64,000 nt of DNA, from NCBI GenBank assembly GCA_019614645.1, contig JABWDB010000003.1, positions 18,747,001 to 18,811,000 of the forward strand, in the 5' to 3' direction. The first letter of the stretch is position 1. Each line of letters opens with the position of its first letter. Source of the DNA: Stratiolaelaps scimitus (taxonomy: Eukaryota > Arthropoda > Arachnida > Mesostigmata > Laelapidae). Below are positions 27,720 to 41,162 of the stretch, piece by piece. A program made the translations under genes and the position numbers. Below the pieces are notes generated by a model, which saw only the letters and a list, made by a program, of their open reading frames with translations, was not told the DNA's origin and ran no database searches.

Positions 27720-27901
27720 AAACGTTTAAGCCGCTGGCTTTCACGAGACTTTTCATTCGTTTACATCGTCGTTGTAGGCGTCGAAGGCAAAATCGCCAGA
27801 ATCGTGCGCTGGCCGAACTGTCGAGAAGAGCTGAAATTGAAGAGAAGCAAAGGATGAGGAAGAAAACAAGGAAGAAGAATAAGACGAAGAAGCGAATGTG
27901 A
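27720..27901 (+). CDS. candidate terminal exon (basic, coiled-coil-like tail)
   Basis: A long T tract ends in TTTTTAG at 27719, a good 3' splice acceptor. From there a frame entered in phase 1 stays open for 59 codons to a TGA at 27899-27901. The predicted tail is strongly basic in its first half. It then reads ALAELSRRAEIEEKQRMRKK, which has the look of a charged helix, and ends in lysine- and arginine-rich sequence. No family is recognised. The second half is purine-rich DNA, which yields lysine, arginine and glutamate in every frame, so this could be a chance reading. No upstream exon was identified. Confidence 0.15.
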
Positions 27902-29167
27902 ACAAATCCATCGATTGAAGGGTTGAGTGGTCAGGATTTGTTATGGCTAGCTAACGGCTGAGTGTGCTGGCTGCGTGAGCGGGTGTCAGCGCAGCAGCAG
28001 CAACAGGGCGGCCGCTGTTGATTTGCCGGGCTCCTGCACGTTAAGAAACTCATTTCCGCTGGTACATTTTATTATATTATTCCACAATATATATATATAT
28101 AGGGGGCAAGGGAGAGGATTGTAAGGGGATTATAGGAGGACTGTCGCAAGTAACGCCACAACGGGAAATCGCTGCCACTGATGCCGTTATTGTTAATGCG
28201 GCCGCCGTTCATGCTGCTTGTCAACGTGCTACCAGTTTTGCATTTGCTCGTACGTACGACAAAGCGATATGCGTGAGTGTGCCGCTGTGCAAGTGGAGGC
28301 CATATTCCTGTGTCCTTTACGTGGTAACAGATGAAATAACACTATATATATATATAATGGTATTTGCTAGCAGACTTATGGAGGTATAAGTATCTACTTC
28401 TTTTGTCAGTCAATGAATGCTCAGTTTTTATTTCGCTGAAGAGCGCTCCGCCTGTTAGTAACATCATCAGCACCAATAGCAACACAGGTAAGAGCAACCA
28501 AACAGACCCTGATGACAGGGGTTCCAAAGCAAACGTGGACATAATAAACGTCTGACAGCAACGGGTCAAATCGTATAGTAAACGGGTATAGCGCGTGAAG
28601 AAAAAAGAATTGTATTTTTTTTTATCTAACTTATGTGTAAACGCCACGAAACGCGATGCGTAAATAATGTAAATGGCCACTCACGGAAGTAGTTATCCGA
28701 TTGAATGATAAAATCTTTTAAAAACAATATTACGATATCATTCACCTTCCCTTGCCAATCATGCGCAAATAGGGCGCGAGGATCATATAGCACCCAAAGT
28801 ATTATATATAAGCTTATTATTATTAGACATTACTCCACTTGGTGTACCCATGCAAGTTATAACATCTAGTTCCTTATCAAAGAAAGATAGCGCTGAGCCA
28901 GTTTCGCTTCGATACTTCAACTTCGATAGGAGATTTGCTCAATACATGCATGTGCGTATATGGGAATTTATTCTTTAGGTCAGGGAGCACTTTTTTCGAG
29001 AATGCATGGCTTTTGAATCATTAAGTAGTTTTGCTCGTTAACTACAGACAATAACCATCATGGTTTAACGATCATGGCCTAATTGAGTTGAAGTTTTGGA
29101 GGGCATCTTAATACCAAATTGCAGTATATCTATATATATATATATCTATATATATATATATATACAA

Positions 29168-29198
<31 letters not shown>

Positions 29199-31272
29199 TG
29201 CATATATTGTATATATATATATATATATATACAATATAAACAATAATCATGTTTATTTCAGGTAAGCGCTCATGAATCCAGCGTAGTCCATTGTAAGTAC
29301 TAGAAAAACGCCGTAATGACATGCACCGATAACTCAAGCAAATGGCGCTGATTAGTCGTCATAGACACCCGCCAAATCTAATTCACCAAAACAAAAAACA
29401 AAGATAACTTTAAAAACACAGATCAGGTTTAAGATTTGACCGCGATTTTTTCAATACTTGTCATTCCAATGTCGGCTTTATACAGTTTACCCTGTGTCCC
29501 AGGCTACGGTCGACGCTAAGAGCTACATCTCAGTATTTCAGTTACAATGTAACGCGATCTATTGGCGGCCTCAAAGGCTTCGTGGGCCCTCTTCTTTAAC
29601 TGGGACAGACAATGGGCGACAGTGAAAACAGTGTCAGACCACAGTGTTGATCCTGGCCTGATGATGACGATGATGGGCCTGGTCTGGTCTGCGGGCCGTC
29701 TCGCCTGATTTCTGCACTCGTGGCGGTGGTGGTGGCGGCGACGGCGGCGGCAGCAGCATCCCTTTAATTCCGTGTCATCCTCCCAGGTCTTCCCTCGATT
29801 AACAGCGACGCCAGCCACCACAGCTGTTAGTCTCTCCATCGCGCCATCCTATGCTGCGGCCCATTCTGTCCTATGGCCTATTCTGTCCTGTGTCCTGCCC
29901 ACTGTCTGCACGCTGTCCTTCGCGCCACCGATCGCTTCTACTTCGTGTGTATGCGCTATTACTTACACCGGCGCTTGCCTACCTACGTGACTAGCTACCT
30001 AGCTCGCTGCACGTCAGGCCGTTGGTCACTCACGTCAGTTCGTCGAGCAAGGCCTGAACATCAGCTACCCAATAGTCACTCGGCCGGTGGGAAATAGACC
30101 GCCCCGCAAATGAGAGCAATCTGCTGTTTTCTTGTTGTTGCTGTTGCTACTGTCGCTGCTGCTGCTGCTGCCGCCGTTTCCCGTTCCGGTTTGCTTAGCC
30201 ACCAACCTCGTCTTCCTCCATCGAAATAAATACAATCAGGCGGCGGCCTGGCAGGCACGCTGGAAGACAGCGCGGAACCGGGCAAGGCACGAGGACGACC
30301 TGCTGCAATTCTCTGCGCGTATCGCGTTCGCGCGCCAGACGGTGCATGGAGATACTGGGAGTATTCTACACAAACAAGAAACAAGAGTCGAGCGAGCGTA
30401 GCCAGGCCATATCACAGGCTGACAGACCTGTATAGACGATACCACGACAGCTAGACGGAGACGTAGCTGCAGCCGCAACAACAGAGTCAATCACAGCAGT
30501 GGCGGGCAACTCGTTGCAGAGCAACTCTCGGCCAAGAAGTGCTCGCGTGCTGCCGCACTTTGATTGTTGTCATTGTCCAATCTGACTTCTGTTGCTCTCG
30601 CCCTGTCGGTCTGTGGGTCCGTCGTACAGCTGCAATGCACGATGAAGCGGTCAATACAAATGGAGCGGTCGGAACAGAATGCGTCGGAATGCTCATTGCG
30701 ATCGTATCGCGAGCGCAGGCTGTATCAGCCTGTCAACGTACAGAATACAGCCCAGCTCAGCTCGCCTCGGGGAACGCGTGTCAAATGCCGACCATCACCA
30801 CAATGGCCGACCCTCGCTGTCATATGCCGTTTTCAGCACGGCCGTAATTGATCATCAACGACCGCTTATGGAAAGGGTGATGCGAGAAACGTTCAGCGGC
30901 GACAAAAGAAAAAGAGAAATTCGTTGAAAGTTGTTAACTTTGGCGAGATGGGTCGAAGGCTACAAATAAAAAAAAAAGCGCGCCGCGTGTAATTGCAAGG
31001 ACCTGCAATGCTTCAACGCATAAATGGGTCCATGCACGCATTTTCCAAGCGTTATCGATCATATACAAGAGCATTGGTGCATCTGCGTGTATATATTTAC
31101 ATATTATTTTCCTGGTCATGTTGAACAACGTTATGTTCAGCACGACTGAAGTGTGACCATAAATACTATAAGAATAATAATATCATGAATAAACTAATCA
31201 TAACTTGGTAATAAAAGCACAGCACCTGTTCCGAATGACTCGGCTAAGTCAATTCGCGTGTGGCGTGTGCAA
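27902..31272. other. non-coding stretch, AT-rich in the middle
   Basis: (TA)n tracts lie at about 28087-28102 and 28344-28357, and a large AT-rich palindromic block at 29127-29236. CTG/GCC triplets occur near 29720-29755 and 30150-30175, giving the repeat-type open frames at 29.5-30.5 kb. No supportable gene was seen. Confidence 0.55.
29127..29236. repeat. AT-rich palindromic block
   Basis: About 110 bases of almost pure alternating TA, interrupted by TATC, ACAATATA, TACATATA and TTGCATATATTGTA. ACAATATA elements on one side are matched by TATATTG elements on the other, so the block can fold on itself. Cruciform formation is inference. Confidence 0.85.
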
Positions 31273-31354
31273 GCAGTCGTGGCCGAGTGGTTAAGGCGTT
31301 GGACTTGAAATCCAATGGGGTCTCCCCGCGCAGGTTCGAACCCTGCCGGCTGCG
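31273..31354 (+). tRNA. tRNA-Ser(UGA)
   Basis: An 82-nt type II tRNA folds cleanly. The acceptor stem GCAGTCG pairs with CGGCTGC (one G-T pair), with G as discriminator base, which is usual for serine tRNAs. The A box is TGGCCGAGTGG. The anticodon stem TTGGA/TCCAA encloses the loop CTTGAAA, giving anticodon TGA at 31306-31308. A long variable arm, GGGGTCTCCCC, follows, then the T-arm with B box GGTTCGAACCC. There is no intron. It decodes UCA serine codons in cytosolic translation and is transcribed by Pol III from its internal A and B boxes. A T9 terminator follows. Nothing suggests a pseudogene. Confidence 0.97.
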
Positions 31355-31360
31355 TTCGCA

Positions 31361-31369
31361 TTTTTTTTT
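31361..31369 (+). terminator. Pol III T9 terminator of tRNA-Ser
   Basis: Nine T residues on the coding strand begin seven bases after the last tRNA base, at the usual distance for a Pol III terminator. Confidence 0.9.
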
Positions 31370-32357
31370 GGGAAAATATTTTATTTTTATTTTTATAAAT
31401 ATAGCGTATCTCTTCTATCTTTAGTCGATTGACGCCAAGAAATTACCTAATTTCTAATGAGCCTAAGCTATATACTATGATTACTATTCGTGTTTAAACG
31501 TCCCTGCCGTATACCATGACCATCAAGCCATTGTGAGCCATTAATTTGTGCTCTGATATAACGAGATTAATAATACACTACAGATACCGTATAATGCATA
31601 GAATAAATATTTGCAAACTTTGAAGTATAACAAAAAAAAATGAAAAATAAAAAAGTAACGAAATCCAACTCCGAAGCGGCGTCACGTGACAACTCCTTAC
31701 GCGACGTTCTATGGTAACGTCATCGTCTTGAATGATTATTAATCCTTATACTCTGGAACACTGTCGGTTGATGGCCGCCCTTGTCTGAAGTTGTTGCCTC
31801 TCGAAACGTCGACAGAGTAAAGAATAGACACAAACAAAAAAGAGAGGGGAAACTGTTGGCGAAATATATTAATGTCACTCGAAATTATCGCGTGATAATC
31901 GACAATATAATTTTTATCGTTATTAGTGTCGAAGGTACTATTAGGTAGTATCGAATTAGCTGAATGAACGCGCGTATCTTCCACGAGTGGCAATTGATTG
32001 AAACAAAGACAAAAAAAAAAGAGCAACGTGTAAATAGTGCTAGCATGAAACAGAATTCGATTTGTCGACCACGTGAAGCGGGGGTTTTCCCGCGCGCAAA
32101 ACTAGAACAATATTGCCATCGGGTATAACCGGTCGGTGTCCACCACGTGTTCGGCCTTGTTTCCTGTCACTGGCTCTTCTGTAGGGGTGGATTGCCGCGA
32201 TCACACCATATCGTTGGTGATGTGCTTGTTTTTTTTTTCGAACTGCATCGGTCCTGTGCAGTTGCAGCTGTTGTCGATTATGCAGCTGCTGTGACCGCCG
32301 TGCTGGTCGTTCGCTATCGTCAAAATTGTATACTCTTTGGATATTTTGGCGTGGCTA

Positions 32358-32369
32358 CCCCCCCCCCCC
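32358..32369. repeat. C12 homopolymer
   Basis: Twelve consecutive C residues. Confidence 0.9.
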
Positions 32370-33003
32370 TTCTCCGGACCCCCTCTCTCTATCGAAGTGG
32401 CAAAATTCAATCGGTGTCCTGCGCGGACGCCTATGACGGACTGATCGGAAGAATACTATATAGACAGCGCTTTGGGGGTAGCCTATGCTTTGACAAGGCA
32501 TCCGTTCAAGTGCTCTCGTGGGTACTGGTGTCTGGTGGTAGATCAGGGTAAGTGTTCAACTGCTGTTGCCCATGCTGGAATCAATACAGGCCAGCTGGTA
32601 GAAACGGGCCTGGCACCGATGTGGCACGTGGCGGCGGCGCCGCTAACGAATCTATCGTTGCTAATACCAGCAGACGGTGCAGTTCGCGCAGCTGTTAAGC
32701 AGCGAACACGAGAGGGAGCGAAGGAGAGATTGAGATAGATCGAGAGAAAGAGAGAGAGAGAGATTAAAATACAGAGAAAAAAAGTTACAGACTGACACAT
32801 TTAGCTGCGAGACACAAAACTGGGTGATAAAGACTATAACGGCTGCTATTGATGGAGCGTTTTGTCAAGCATTGCATTTATATGCAATAGAACATAATGA
32901 ATGAACATATAACACAATCCTAACGTTAACAAAGTGACAACACCGTTCGTGAGGACGAATTGCAAAGAAGTCACGTCGAGGAGAATTCTCTCTTATTACC
33001 ACT

Positions 33004-33047
33004 ATATATATATATATATTTTTTTTTTTTATATATATATATATATA
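33004..33047. repeat. (TA)n-T12-(AT)n hairpin-forming repeat
   Basis: An alternating TA tract, twelve T residues, then another alternating AT tract of similar length. The two TA tracts can pair across the T loop. Confidence 0.9.
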
Positions 33048-34688
33048 CACGGTCATAGAAATAACTATGGCTTACGTCTTATGAGAGAGAAGGAAAACGC
33101 CATTAATTATGATACACCCGGCCAACAAGTAGTAACTACTCGCTAAAAGTAATTAGCTATTTCCTCACTTAGTCACCATTATATATCGTATAAAAAAGTT
33201 CGAATTTTTTACAGCCGGCAAAATGTCAGCAAAGTTGTCGCGAATGTCACAGTGTGGGCACTGTAAAGTACAAGATGCAGGGTAAATGTAGCTTGTTGTT
33301 GACATAGACATAAATCCCGTTGGCGTTACCACCTGAGCGCCTCCTGAATGACATCGGCCCGTATTTATTGTCTATACAAAATACAAAAGAACATCGTCGC
33401 CACCCTGTTTTTGGGGGTAGTCGCTCAAAGCAGAATCATGAAACTTGTAATGATGATAGAGACCGCCGACAGGTCTCTATATTGCTTAAAATACAATGTG
33501 CCCCTTTTGCGTTTAATGTACGCTGCAGCGTTTTAACGCTCGTAATATTGTCATGACGTTATGGCTCTTGGTTATGACTTTATGAGACTTAGCTGTTCGT
33601 ATGTGTTATCACGATCTATCTATGTAGCTCGCCCTCGGTCTCTCTCTCACTATAAAATGACCGGCCAACCGGCTGGTTAGCGGTCAGCTGTTCTATGAAA
33701 CCCAAAAACGAATTAATGCCGCGTACAGCATTAATGTACTAGACGAACATAGAAACCTCTAGTTACTTTGCACCTAACAGCAACTACCCTGACAGACGCG
33801 TCAAGTTTAGAACTCAAGTAAAACTAGCCAACGAGAGAGGTTGGTTGATTGGTTCGTTGCTCTGTAATTTTTGCTGCTTCAACTCCCGTAGCTGTTCCAT
33901 GCTCTAATGTCCCGTCAGAGTAAGGCTACGCTTTGCGGCTCGGTGAGAACGACAATCGAGCATTTTATTAAGTTATTAAGCATTATTAAGCACACAGCAT
34001 TATATCAAGTATCAAACAGCACCACTATAACCCAATGAAGAATTGCAAGGACGTGCCGAACATTTTCAACAAGAGAAGGTATATGTCATGTTCTCGTGAA
34101 CTCCCCTTCGATCCCTACTCATAACATCATCATCCTTTAGTACCTCCGATACAGCCTCGATCATTGCTGTCGCCAGCACACGCTGTCGAGTGGCTAATTA
34201 CGCCTTCCTTTAAGATACCTTTCTCGGCGACCTGGGCCTTCCTCTCCACGTCAACAGGCAGCATTTTCGTTCGTTTTCGATCCTCCAAACCTCCGAGGGA
34301 AATTAGATGCTCATAGTGGAGTGATCTCACCGCGGTGAAGCATCTGGACCGAGGCAGTTCCTTATTACGCGTTGGGAGAGCAGTGAAAATTTGCTTACCA
34401 CACCTTCAACGCAGTAATTAGCTCATATATCGTCGTCACGATGATTTTGTTTGTTCTTGTTTTTGAGGAGCCGGAAGCCCAGCCGTGCCAGCGCCTTCCG
34501 TTAGCACGACGATGAGCGGCTATGCTATACTCGTTTCTTGGTGGGAACAGGACTTTGCTTCTCCATAGCAAGACATTACTTCAATACACTTTGACCTTTG
34601 CAATTGAATATTGAACTGGAACAATACAGCCAAGACTCGAACATTTACTAGCTGCCCGTTTGTAGACCTAACCTATTAAATATTGATT

Positions 34689-34714
34689 CTATTATTATTA
34701 TTATTATTATTATT
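34689..34714. repeat. ATT trinucleotide repeat
   Basis: About eight uninterrupted ATT units. Confidence 0.9.
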
Positions 34715-35212
34715 GTTTCTCTCTGCTGATTCCACTAATCCTACCCTTAGCTCATCTTTATTGACCTGTAAAGTCGTCAGTCTACTTAAATATATATATA
34801 TATATATATAGATATATATACAAGTAGTGTTTTATTAAAATACGTATATAGAGGCATAATCGTATTTCTATGCTTGTTTGTCATCCTATTCTACATAATA
34901 CTCCCTATACCGAATATAAGCGATACATACTTCAACTCCTTTCCTCCGTAACCAGTTTCAGTCATATCTCCGACATCGTATTAGAAATAAAATCTCGGGT
35001 ACCAACATTCAACACCAGCGGTAAACACAATGTCAAATACAGCTATCGAATTCGACTACGTACACACAAATGAAAAGACAGGAAATTTCGTTTAGAAAAG
35101 TGGGAACAGTATCACTTTATTTTATCTCATTCGTCTTCGTCATCGACTTCTTCTCCTTCTTCTGTTTCTTGGTCATCATCATTTCGTCATTCATTTCAAC
35201 TATTTACTTTAA

Positions 35213-35268
35213 TATTATTATTATTATTATAATCAATATTATTATTATTATTATCATTATTATTACTT
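35213..35268. repeat. ATT/ATC-rich interrupted repeat
   Basis: ATT units with ATAATC and ATC interruptions over about 55 bases. Confidence 0.8.
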
Positions 35269-37219
35269 AACGATATTCCATCAAAGTTCTCCGGCGGTAT
35301 AATGGCCCCGCATTTTCGGCGGTCCTGAGAAGCCTCCGGAGAGGTCCGTTCGCTGAATATAAGATCATCATTCTCGACACACACACGCACACACACACAC
35401 ATAGATACATACATACAGATCAATCCAAAATTAGCTATACGACAACTGCGCCTCGAGTCTCCAGTCCCCATCGATTTATTCGTCCTAGATATTTATTGTA
35501 CTTATTCACCTTTGTATCTTAGCGCCGTGCGTGGTCCACTGGCAGACTCAGTCTACCTTCGTCTCTCTCTCTCGGTCTCTCGTTCAACCCCCCCCCACCC
35601 CCCCCCCGGTGTCAGCGTCCCTCGCCTTGCACACGGCAACACCATTCGAAAATTAATCATTATTGTTATTGTCGGTAGGCAGTTTATCATTTCCGATCGC
35701 TCGTTTTCGCCAGGGAATCATGTCTATTATTTATTATTTACTTACGTATTTATTTACTTATTTATTTATTTATTACTCGTATCCATAGGATGGAGCAATC
35801 ATCCCTGTCATTCAACGTCAGCATCATTCGTTCTGTCCACTATGCATAATAATAATAAGTTACACTCGACGCCTGGCTCATTTCATTTTGGTGGTAATCT
35901 TGCAAAGCACTGATGCCACTTTGTGTTTTCTACAATACACGTTTGCTATGTGACGATTTGTTATTGGTCCCGGCCATGTCTATTCTTGGTTAATCTCCTT
36001 CATTTACTCTCCCCGTGAATATCTTCCATTCGTGGACAATTGTCTGATTGGTTACAATTTCGCTAGATCTTAATATCGCCCTAGTGTTTCTAACCTAGCT
36101 ACAATGTTCCTACAAAACACTGGAATTGTATCCAACCGATGATATGTTGTTTCAGTCTACCATCGTTGTCAGTATTGTCAATCATTCTAGTCAGTGCCGT
36201 TGATGATTGTAAACATCACGTGTACAATTATGTCCGTTAATATTCGTCGTTTATAAAATCGAGCCATATGTGTACAACGCTGATCATGACGACAGCGAAA
36301 CTCGTATAAATTACTAGTCCAACTATTGTGATGGCTAATGCCATATACACTTCTATTAGTAACTACAATTGTCAAGTCGAATTATTTCGCGCGGCGGCCG
36401 ACCTAAATTAGCCGACACGCATATACAAATACATACATACACAAAAAAAACACACAAACACACACATAATTTGCGTCGATCTTGCCCTCTCCTGTGCACG
36501 ATTGAAATCGGTCATTCACAATGAAACAGCCACATTGAGACACCGCAACATTGGATCCGTCCGTTCGTCTGCCGACGGATGGGCAAGGAGAGAACTCACT
36601 TCGTATGATTCGTCACTATAAAATTGTTACCTTCTTGCCACCACAATGAAATGTTTATTGCCACCTCAATTATTTGCAGAGCGACATGTCTGGTTGACAG
36701 CATTTCGAGACAGCACTATACATATATATATATATATACATATATATGTGTAATTTAGGCAAAATTAACAATAAGAAGTATCCCTGCCACCTCGTTAGCT
36801 GGGCCACTTTGTCTCCTTTTCTCCGCCCCCGAGGTAATACCACCCATCCCAGAGACCACCACGCACCGCCGCCGGAGCAGCAGCAGCAGCAATAGAAGTA
36901 CGATGGCTTTCTCAACCTCAGCGCAGAAGCCCAAGGGGCGAGGACGTCGATGACGATATTTGTCGTCTTTCTCAACACCGTTCGCGCTCTGTCCCGTTTA
37001 TCAGAACGACCAGAGCTGACTTTGCCTCCCATCAACATCGTCGATTGACGCCCCGCCATATTCCCGGTCACGTACTCAAACGCCGTTACAACCTAACCTA
37101 ACCTGCTGCTGCTGCGGCCACCGCTGCTGCTGCTACTGTTACACGACACAACCACCAAAGGCACAACCGCACCTTCTGCCTAGACCTAACCTTACGTTCG
37201 CTTCTGTTACTTTGTTTTA

Positions 37220-37246
<27 letters not shown>
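37220..37246. repeat. (CT)13 microsatellite
   Basis: An uninterrupted CT tract ending in GTGTCC. Confidence 0.9.
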
Positions 37247-37250
<4 letters not shown>

Positions 37251-37986
37251 CCAGGAAACTTTTGTTAATATTTTTCATTATTTTTCGCACACCTTTATTT
37301 CCCGCTTAGCATGTACACTGCTACCGCTAGCTAACACGCTCAGTAAGGTTTACACAACGAGGGGAACAATGAGATGAGAAAGCACCAGCCGTAGTATGAC
37401 TGTATAATACTATGAGTCAGTTTGTCCAAATATATATATATATATATCTTTCACTGTCCTGTTTTGAAAAATATATTTAGGCCTATATAGGAAAAAATAA
37501 AGTCCCCCACATCGCAACTATGGGAGAACGAATTGTTCGAGTATCCAACATTCTATGTACATCATTGTAGTAGTCCTTGTTGATAGTTTGTTGTTGTCAT
37601 AATTTTCGCAATGGTAATAGTAATAAAAAAATAAATATATTTATATAATAATAATAATATTTACTGCCGAGTCGTTTACAACAAAGAGATATAAAGCACT
37701 CTCACATTTCGCCGTCACCACGCCCCTGTTTGTCAGCTGAAAGCTGTGGAGCAGATAGCGTTCCCGACGCTCTGGTTTGATACATTCATAATCCAATAAT
37801 TAACCATTATTCATATTAGTGCAATCATAATAATTATATCACTCACAATATTAATTACATTGTTATGATAACAATAGGATTCCCGTTAGTATCATCATCA
37901 TCTCACAATACTGCAGTATCTTGGCCTAAAAAGCGTCGAGACAAGCTTATCTTCTGCTGCCACCACCTTGGTTCACTCATATGACA

Positions 37987-37990
<4 letters not shown>

Positions 37991-38026
<36 letters not shown>
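37991..38026. repeat. (TA)n microsatellite
   Basis: Uninterrupted alternating TA, about 36 bases. Confidence 0.95.
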
Positions 38027-38027
<1 letters not shown>

Positions 38028-39587
38028 GAATTGATATGGTGATCTGGACAGAGATTTGTGTGCCCCGCAAATAAATAGACTTTTCATTCACTATGAGCAC
38101 ACCCGACAATTGTCTTCGGTACAGATCTATGCCGACTTTTGAGAGTCCGGAACCCCAGCAGTAGCGCCAGGAAGATCTGTGCGCTCCGCTCAAATAAGGA
38201 GACTGTAGAAGGAGGAGGGAATCGAGGAGAGCGATCGGTGTTTACTGTTCTTCTCATTTCAGTTTCTCAAGGAAGTAGAGGGACCATTGCGTTATCATTT
38301 TAAACAAGTTTGTCCCGCAGCTAGAAACATGTATTCCTTTGTCCATCAGTGTCTAGGAATGTGTGGATAGAATTACTTGAAACGTCCTGCAGGGCCCTTA
38401 GCCTTTCATTCTAGCTCGCCGAGTTGGACCAACTACAAGGGGAAGCGTGATGACATTTAGCAGGAATTGTGCAACGTTCTTGCTAACTACGTTCTTGCTC
38501 AAACGTATGGCAGATATCGTGATCTGATGATCGAGCAATGCGTACAACGCTAACAGGGTTGTTCGAAGCTGTTTTTCATTTGCTGCTGCTGAGGTTTTGG
38601 GGGCACATTTCGAATCAAGATCGACATCGTAAGACAGCTCCCAGACGACTGCTGTAGCGACCGTGTGAAGCGTGCTCATGGTGACGATAATCGTTGTTGC
38701 TACAACTGTTGTTCGAATTGTGAAACAGGATTGTAAAATTAGAATATAATCAGACAGCCGGCAATGCGGAGCTTGACAGTTGGACGTCCTCACGTTGTCT
38801 CTTTCTTTCTCTCTCTCTCTCTCGCCATATTTTCTACCACTGAAGCTGTGACCGGTACCTGGTCTAACTCAACGCTTCTATCTGCTTAATGAGCGACTAT
38901 TGCTGCCAGCTCCCTCCCGGGTATGTTAACGCTTACGTAGCAAAAAGTGTTTTCTGCAAATAGCCAATTAGCTGATCGTGGCACGCACAGCGTCGTCTAT
39001 GCCAGCAGCAATTATTGTGCTTCACGGCCTGCGGCTGAAGTGGATTCGGGCAGGCACCGCACTTGCGGGGTTCAAAAATGATCGCTACAAAACACCCCCA
39101 GCAGCGAGCGAGCGCGCGCGCGCTTCTAACTAACAACTTCTCAGTTTCCGCATCCTCCGGGCGACAACATCAGCGAACACCAAGAACGAATCATGCAGCA
39201 CGACCATATTGTTGTACGGAGCAGTAGAGCAGTTCGCTTCACTGCCGCGTACAAAATGAAGTCCCCGCAAATGTAGGCCACGGGTAGCTCTTTAGCGTTC
39301 TGGCGTCCGCTGCGCCCCAGCGCCCTTTGAATAGTGTAGACCGCCGTCGCCGCCGCCGCTGCCACCGCATTGCTCTGCCACGCAGTCGCGTTTATTTACA
39401 AGGGAAACGTGAGCCGACCGAAGCATGAAGACGCATCAACGACGCTCCACCTCGAGCAGCGAAGGAAGACCCGGCTGGCCAACCCAAAAAATCAACCCCG
39501 TCAGTCAGCGCTTTGTCAGCAGAGGATTGTCGAAGTTGGATTGGGGGCGGAACCATGGGAGATGTATTCTCGAGTGACGGCAATAGT

Positions 39588-39640
39588 TTGTTGTTGTTGT
39601 TGCTGTTGTTGCTGCTGCTGTTGTTGTTGTTGTTGTTGTA
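39588..39640. repeat. TTG/CTG compound triplet repeat
   Basis: TTG units with CTG interruptions over about 50 bases. It is read as polycysteine in a fortuitous open frame. Confidence 0.9.
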
Positions 39641-41124
39641 CGTTTATATGAATGTAGAACTATACCTTGAGCAATATTGATTCCCAGTTATATTGTGTTG
39701 CATAAGCCATCAGTAAATATTGTCAAACGCAAACGTCTGTACAACAGTGTGAAATCGGCGACAACCGTTGAATTGAGCGGTGACGGTAATAATCTCTTCG
39801 AAATATACAGCAGCTAGGCTGGCCAATGCATTTGTAACGCGACCATACGCTTGGCTTAAACTCGTTCGCCGTTTGTCGAACGACCGCTGGGTGACATTTC
39901 CAAGCCGGGCTCGCCTACTGACTGATTAGCCAGCGGGCATACGCTGATTGATGTCGTCGCACAGCTTGTTGCGTTCGATCGTCACGAGCAGCTATCGAGC
40001 AGCAGAACCAACTCAACGGAACAAAGAGAGCCTCTATCTAAGGCGACCTATGGAGATCAACGCAAATTCGTTTCCAACAGCACTCCACAACAACCAGTCA
40101 TTATTCATGAGATATGAAACCGCGAAATAGTAGCATGCAATGTATAATATGGCACCACGTTAGTGGACAACGATACCCCACCCGAAAACTTTGGAAAATT
40201 AGCTCTCTCGTTCCTTCGTGTTAATTGTTTATTATCCCGTTTCGATAACGTCCCGGCCGTAACTGTAACGCTATCCGCCGAACGTTCGACGCACAATGAA
40301 AATACACAATTATAAACACAATTAGTTTATATAAGGACCACTCATCAATATCAGCTGGCCACCTCCTCATTCATCCGTAACAACAACAAAAAAAAAACTA
40401 GGGGGATACAAACTACTCGAACTGGGTAGTTTGGTTATGAATTAGCGCATCGTGTAAGGCGCCCTCCAGCATCTTCGAACATCTGAGCTGTCGTCGTAGG
40501 CGCGCTCCGGTGCTGTCGTCGTTCTCGTTTTGGCCTCAGGTGTTACTCATTTTTTTCTGGCAAATTCATTTAGCTAGTTGATAAGTTAAGCACGTGATAA
40601 TCGGTTACATCGACAGAGAATACGGGAACGCTGACAAAATCGCAGACATATTTCGTGGTGGCAGAGATGTTTTTCTTTAAATATATTTTTCTTGTTAACG
40701 TCTGCATCGTTTTGTAGTGGTGGACCCCGTTGATGCGCGTCATTGTATCATTATTAGCGTCAATGATATATATGTATATATATATATGCATGTATGTATG
40801 CGTGATCTGATGATGTATCGTCGTCACGGTGGTGCCGTTGTAGTTGCGGTGGTGGCGTTTCACGTATGTTAATATCAAGGTTGAGCAAAGCTCAAATCAC
40901 AATTCAATGAGAAATAGTACAGTAGGCTCCGTCTGGCTCGCCGTCACCTCACAAGAACCATCCCACAACAACAACAACAACACGCTTAACAAATTGATAT
41001 ATAGGTAGATAGATAGGTAGACAAAGGAATAGACAAGCACAGAAATGGGCAATCAACCAAACTTAGACCTCCGCCACCGCAGCCACCGCTATAATGGGAA
41101 AGCTACGCCTGCCATCTATCTAGC

Positions 41125-41126
<2 letters not shown>

Positions 41127-41161
<35 letters not shown>
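41127..41161. repeat. (TA)n microsatellite
   Basis: Uninterrupted alternating TA, about 35 bases, roughly 770 bases upstream of the first palindrome. Confidence 0.95.

Positions 41162-41162
<1 letters not shown>

Noticed and set aside
33651..33710. TATAAAA followed by GGTCAGCT and an ATG
   Set aside because: TATA-to-initiator spacing is about 35 bases, the initiator is off-consensus and the frame closes after 15 codons.
37088..37101. CCTAACCTAACC, resembling the arthropod TTAGG telomere repeat
   Set aside because: Only two to three units, which is too short for an interstitial telomere tract.
38264..38375. CTTCTCATTTCAG acceptor followed by 35 open codons
   Set aside because: Short, no family resemblance and no upstream donor to pair with.
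36670..38793. Minus-strand open frames of 131-133 codons
   Set aside because: No domain, no conserved motif and no splice or promoter context. Frames of this length are expected by chance in 64 kb.
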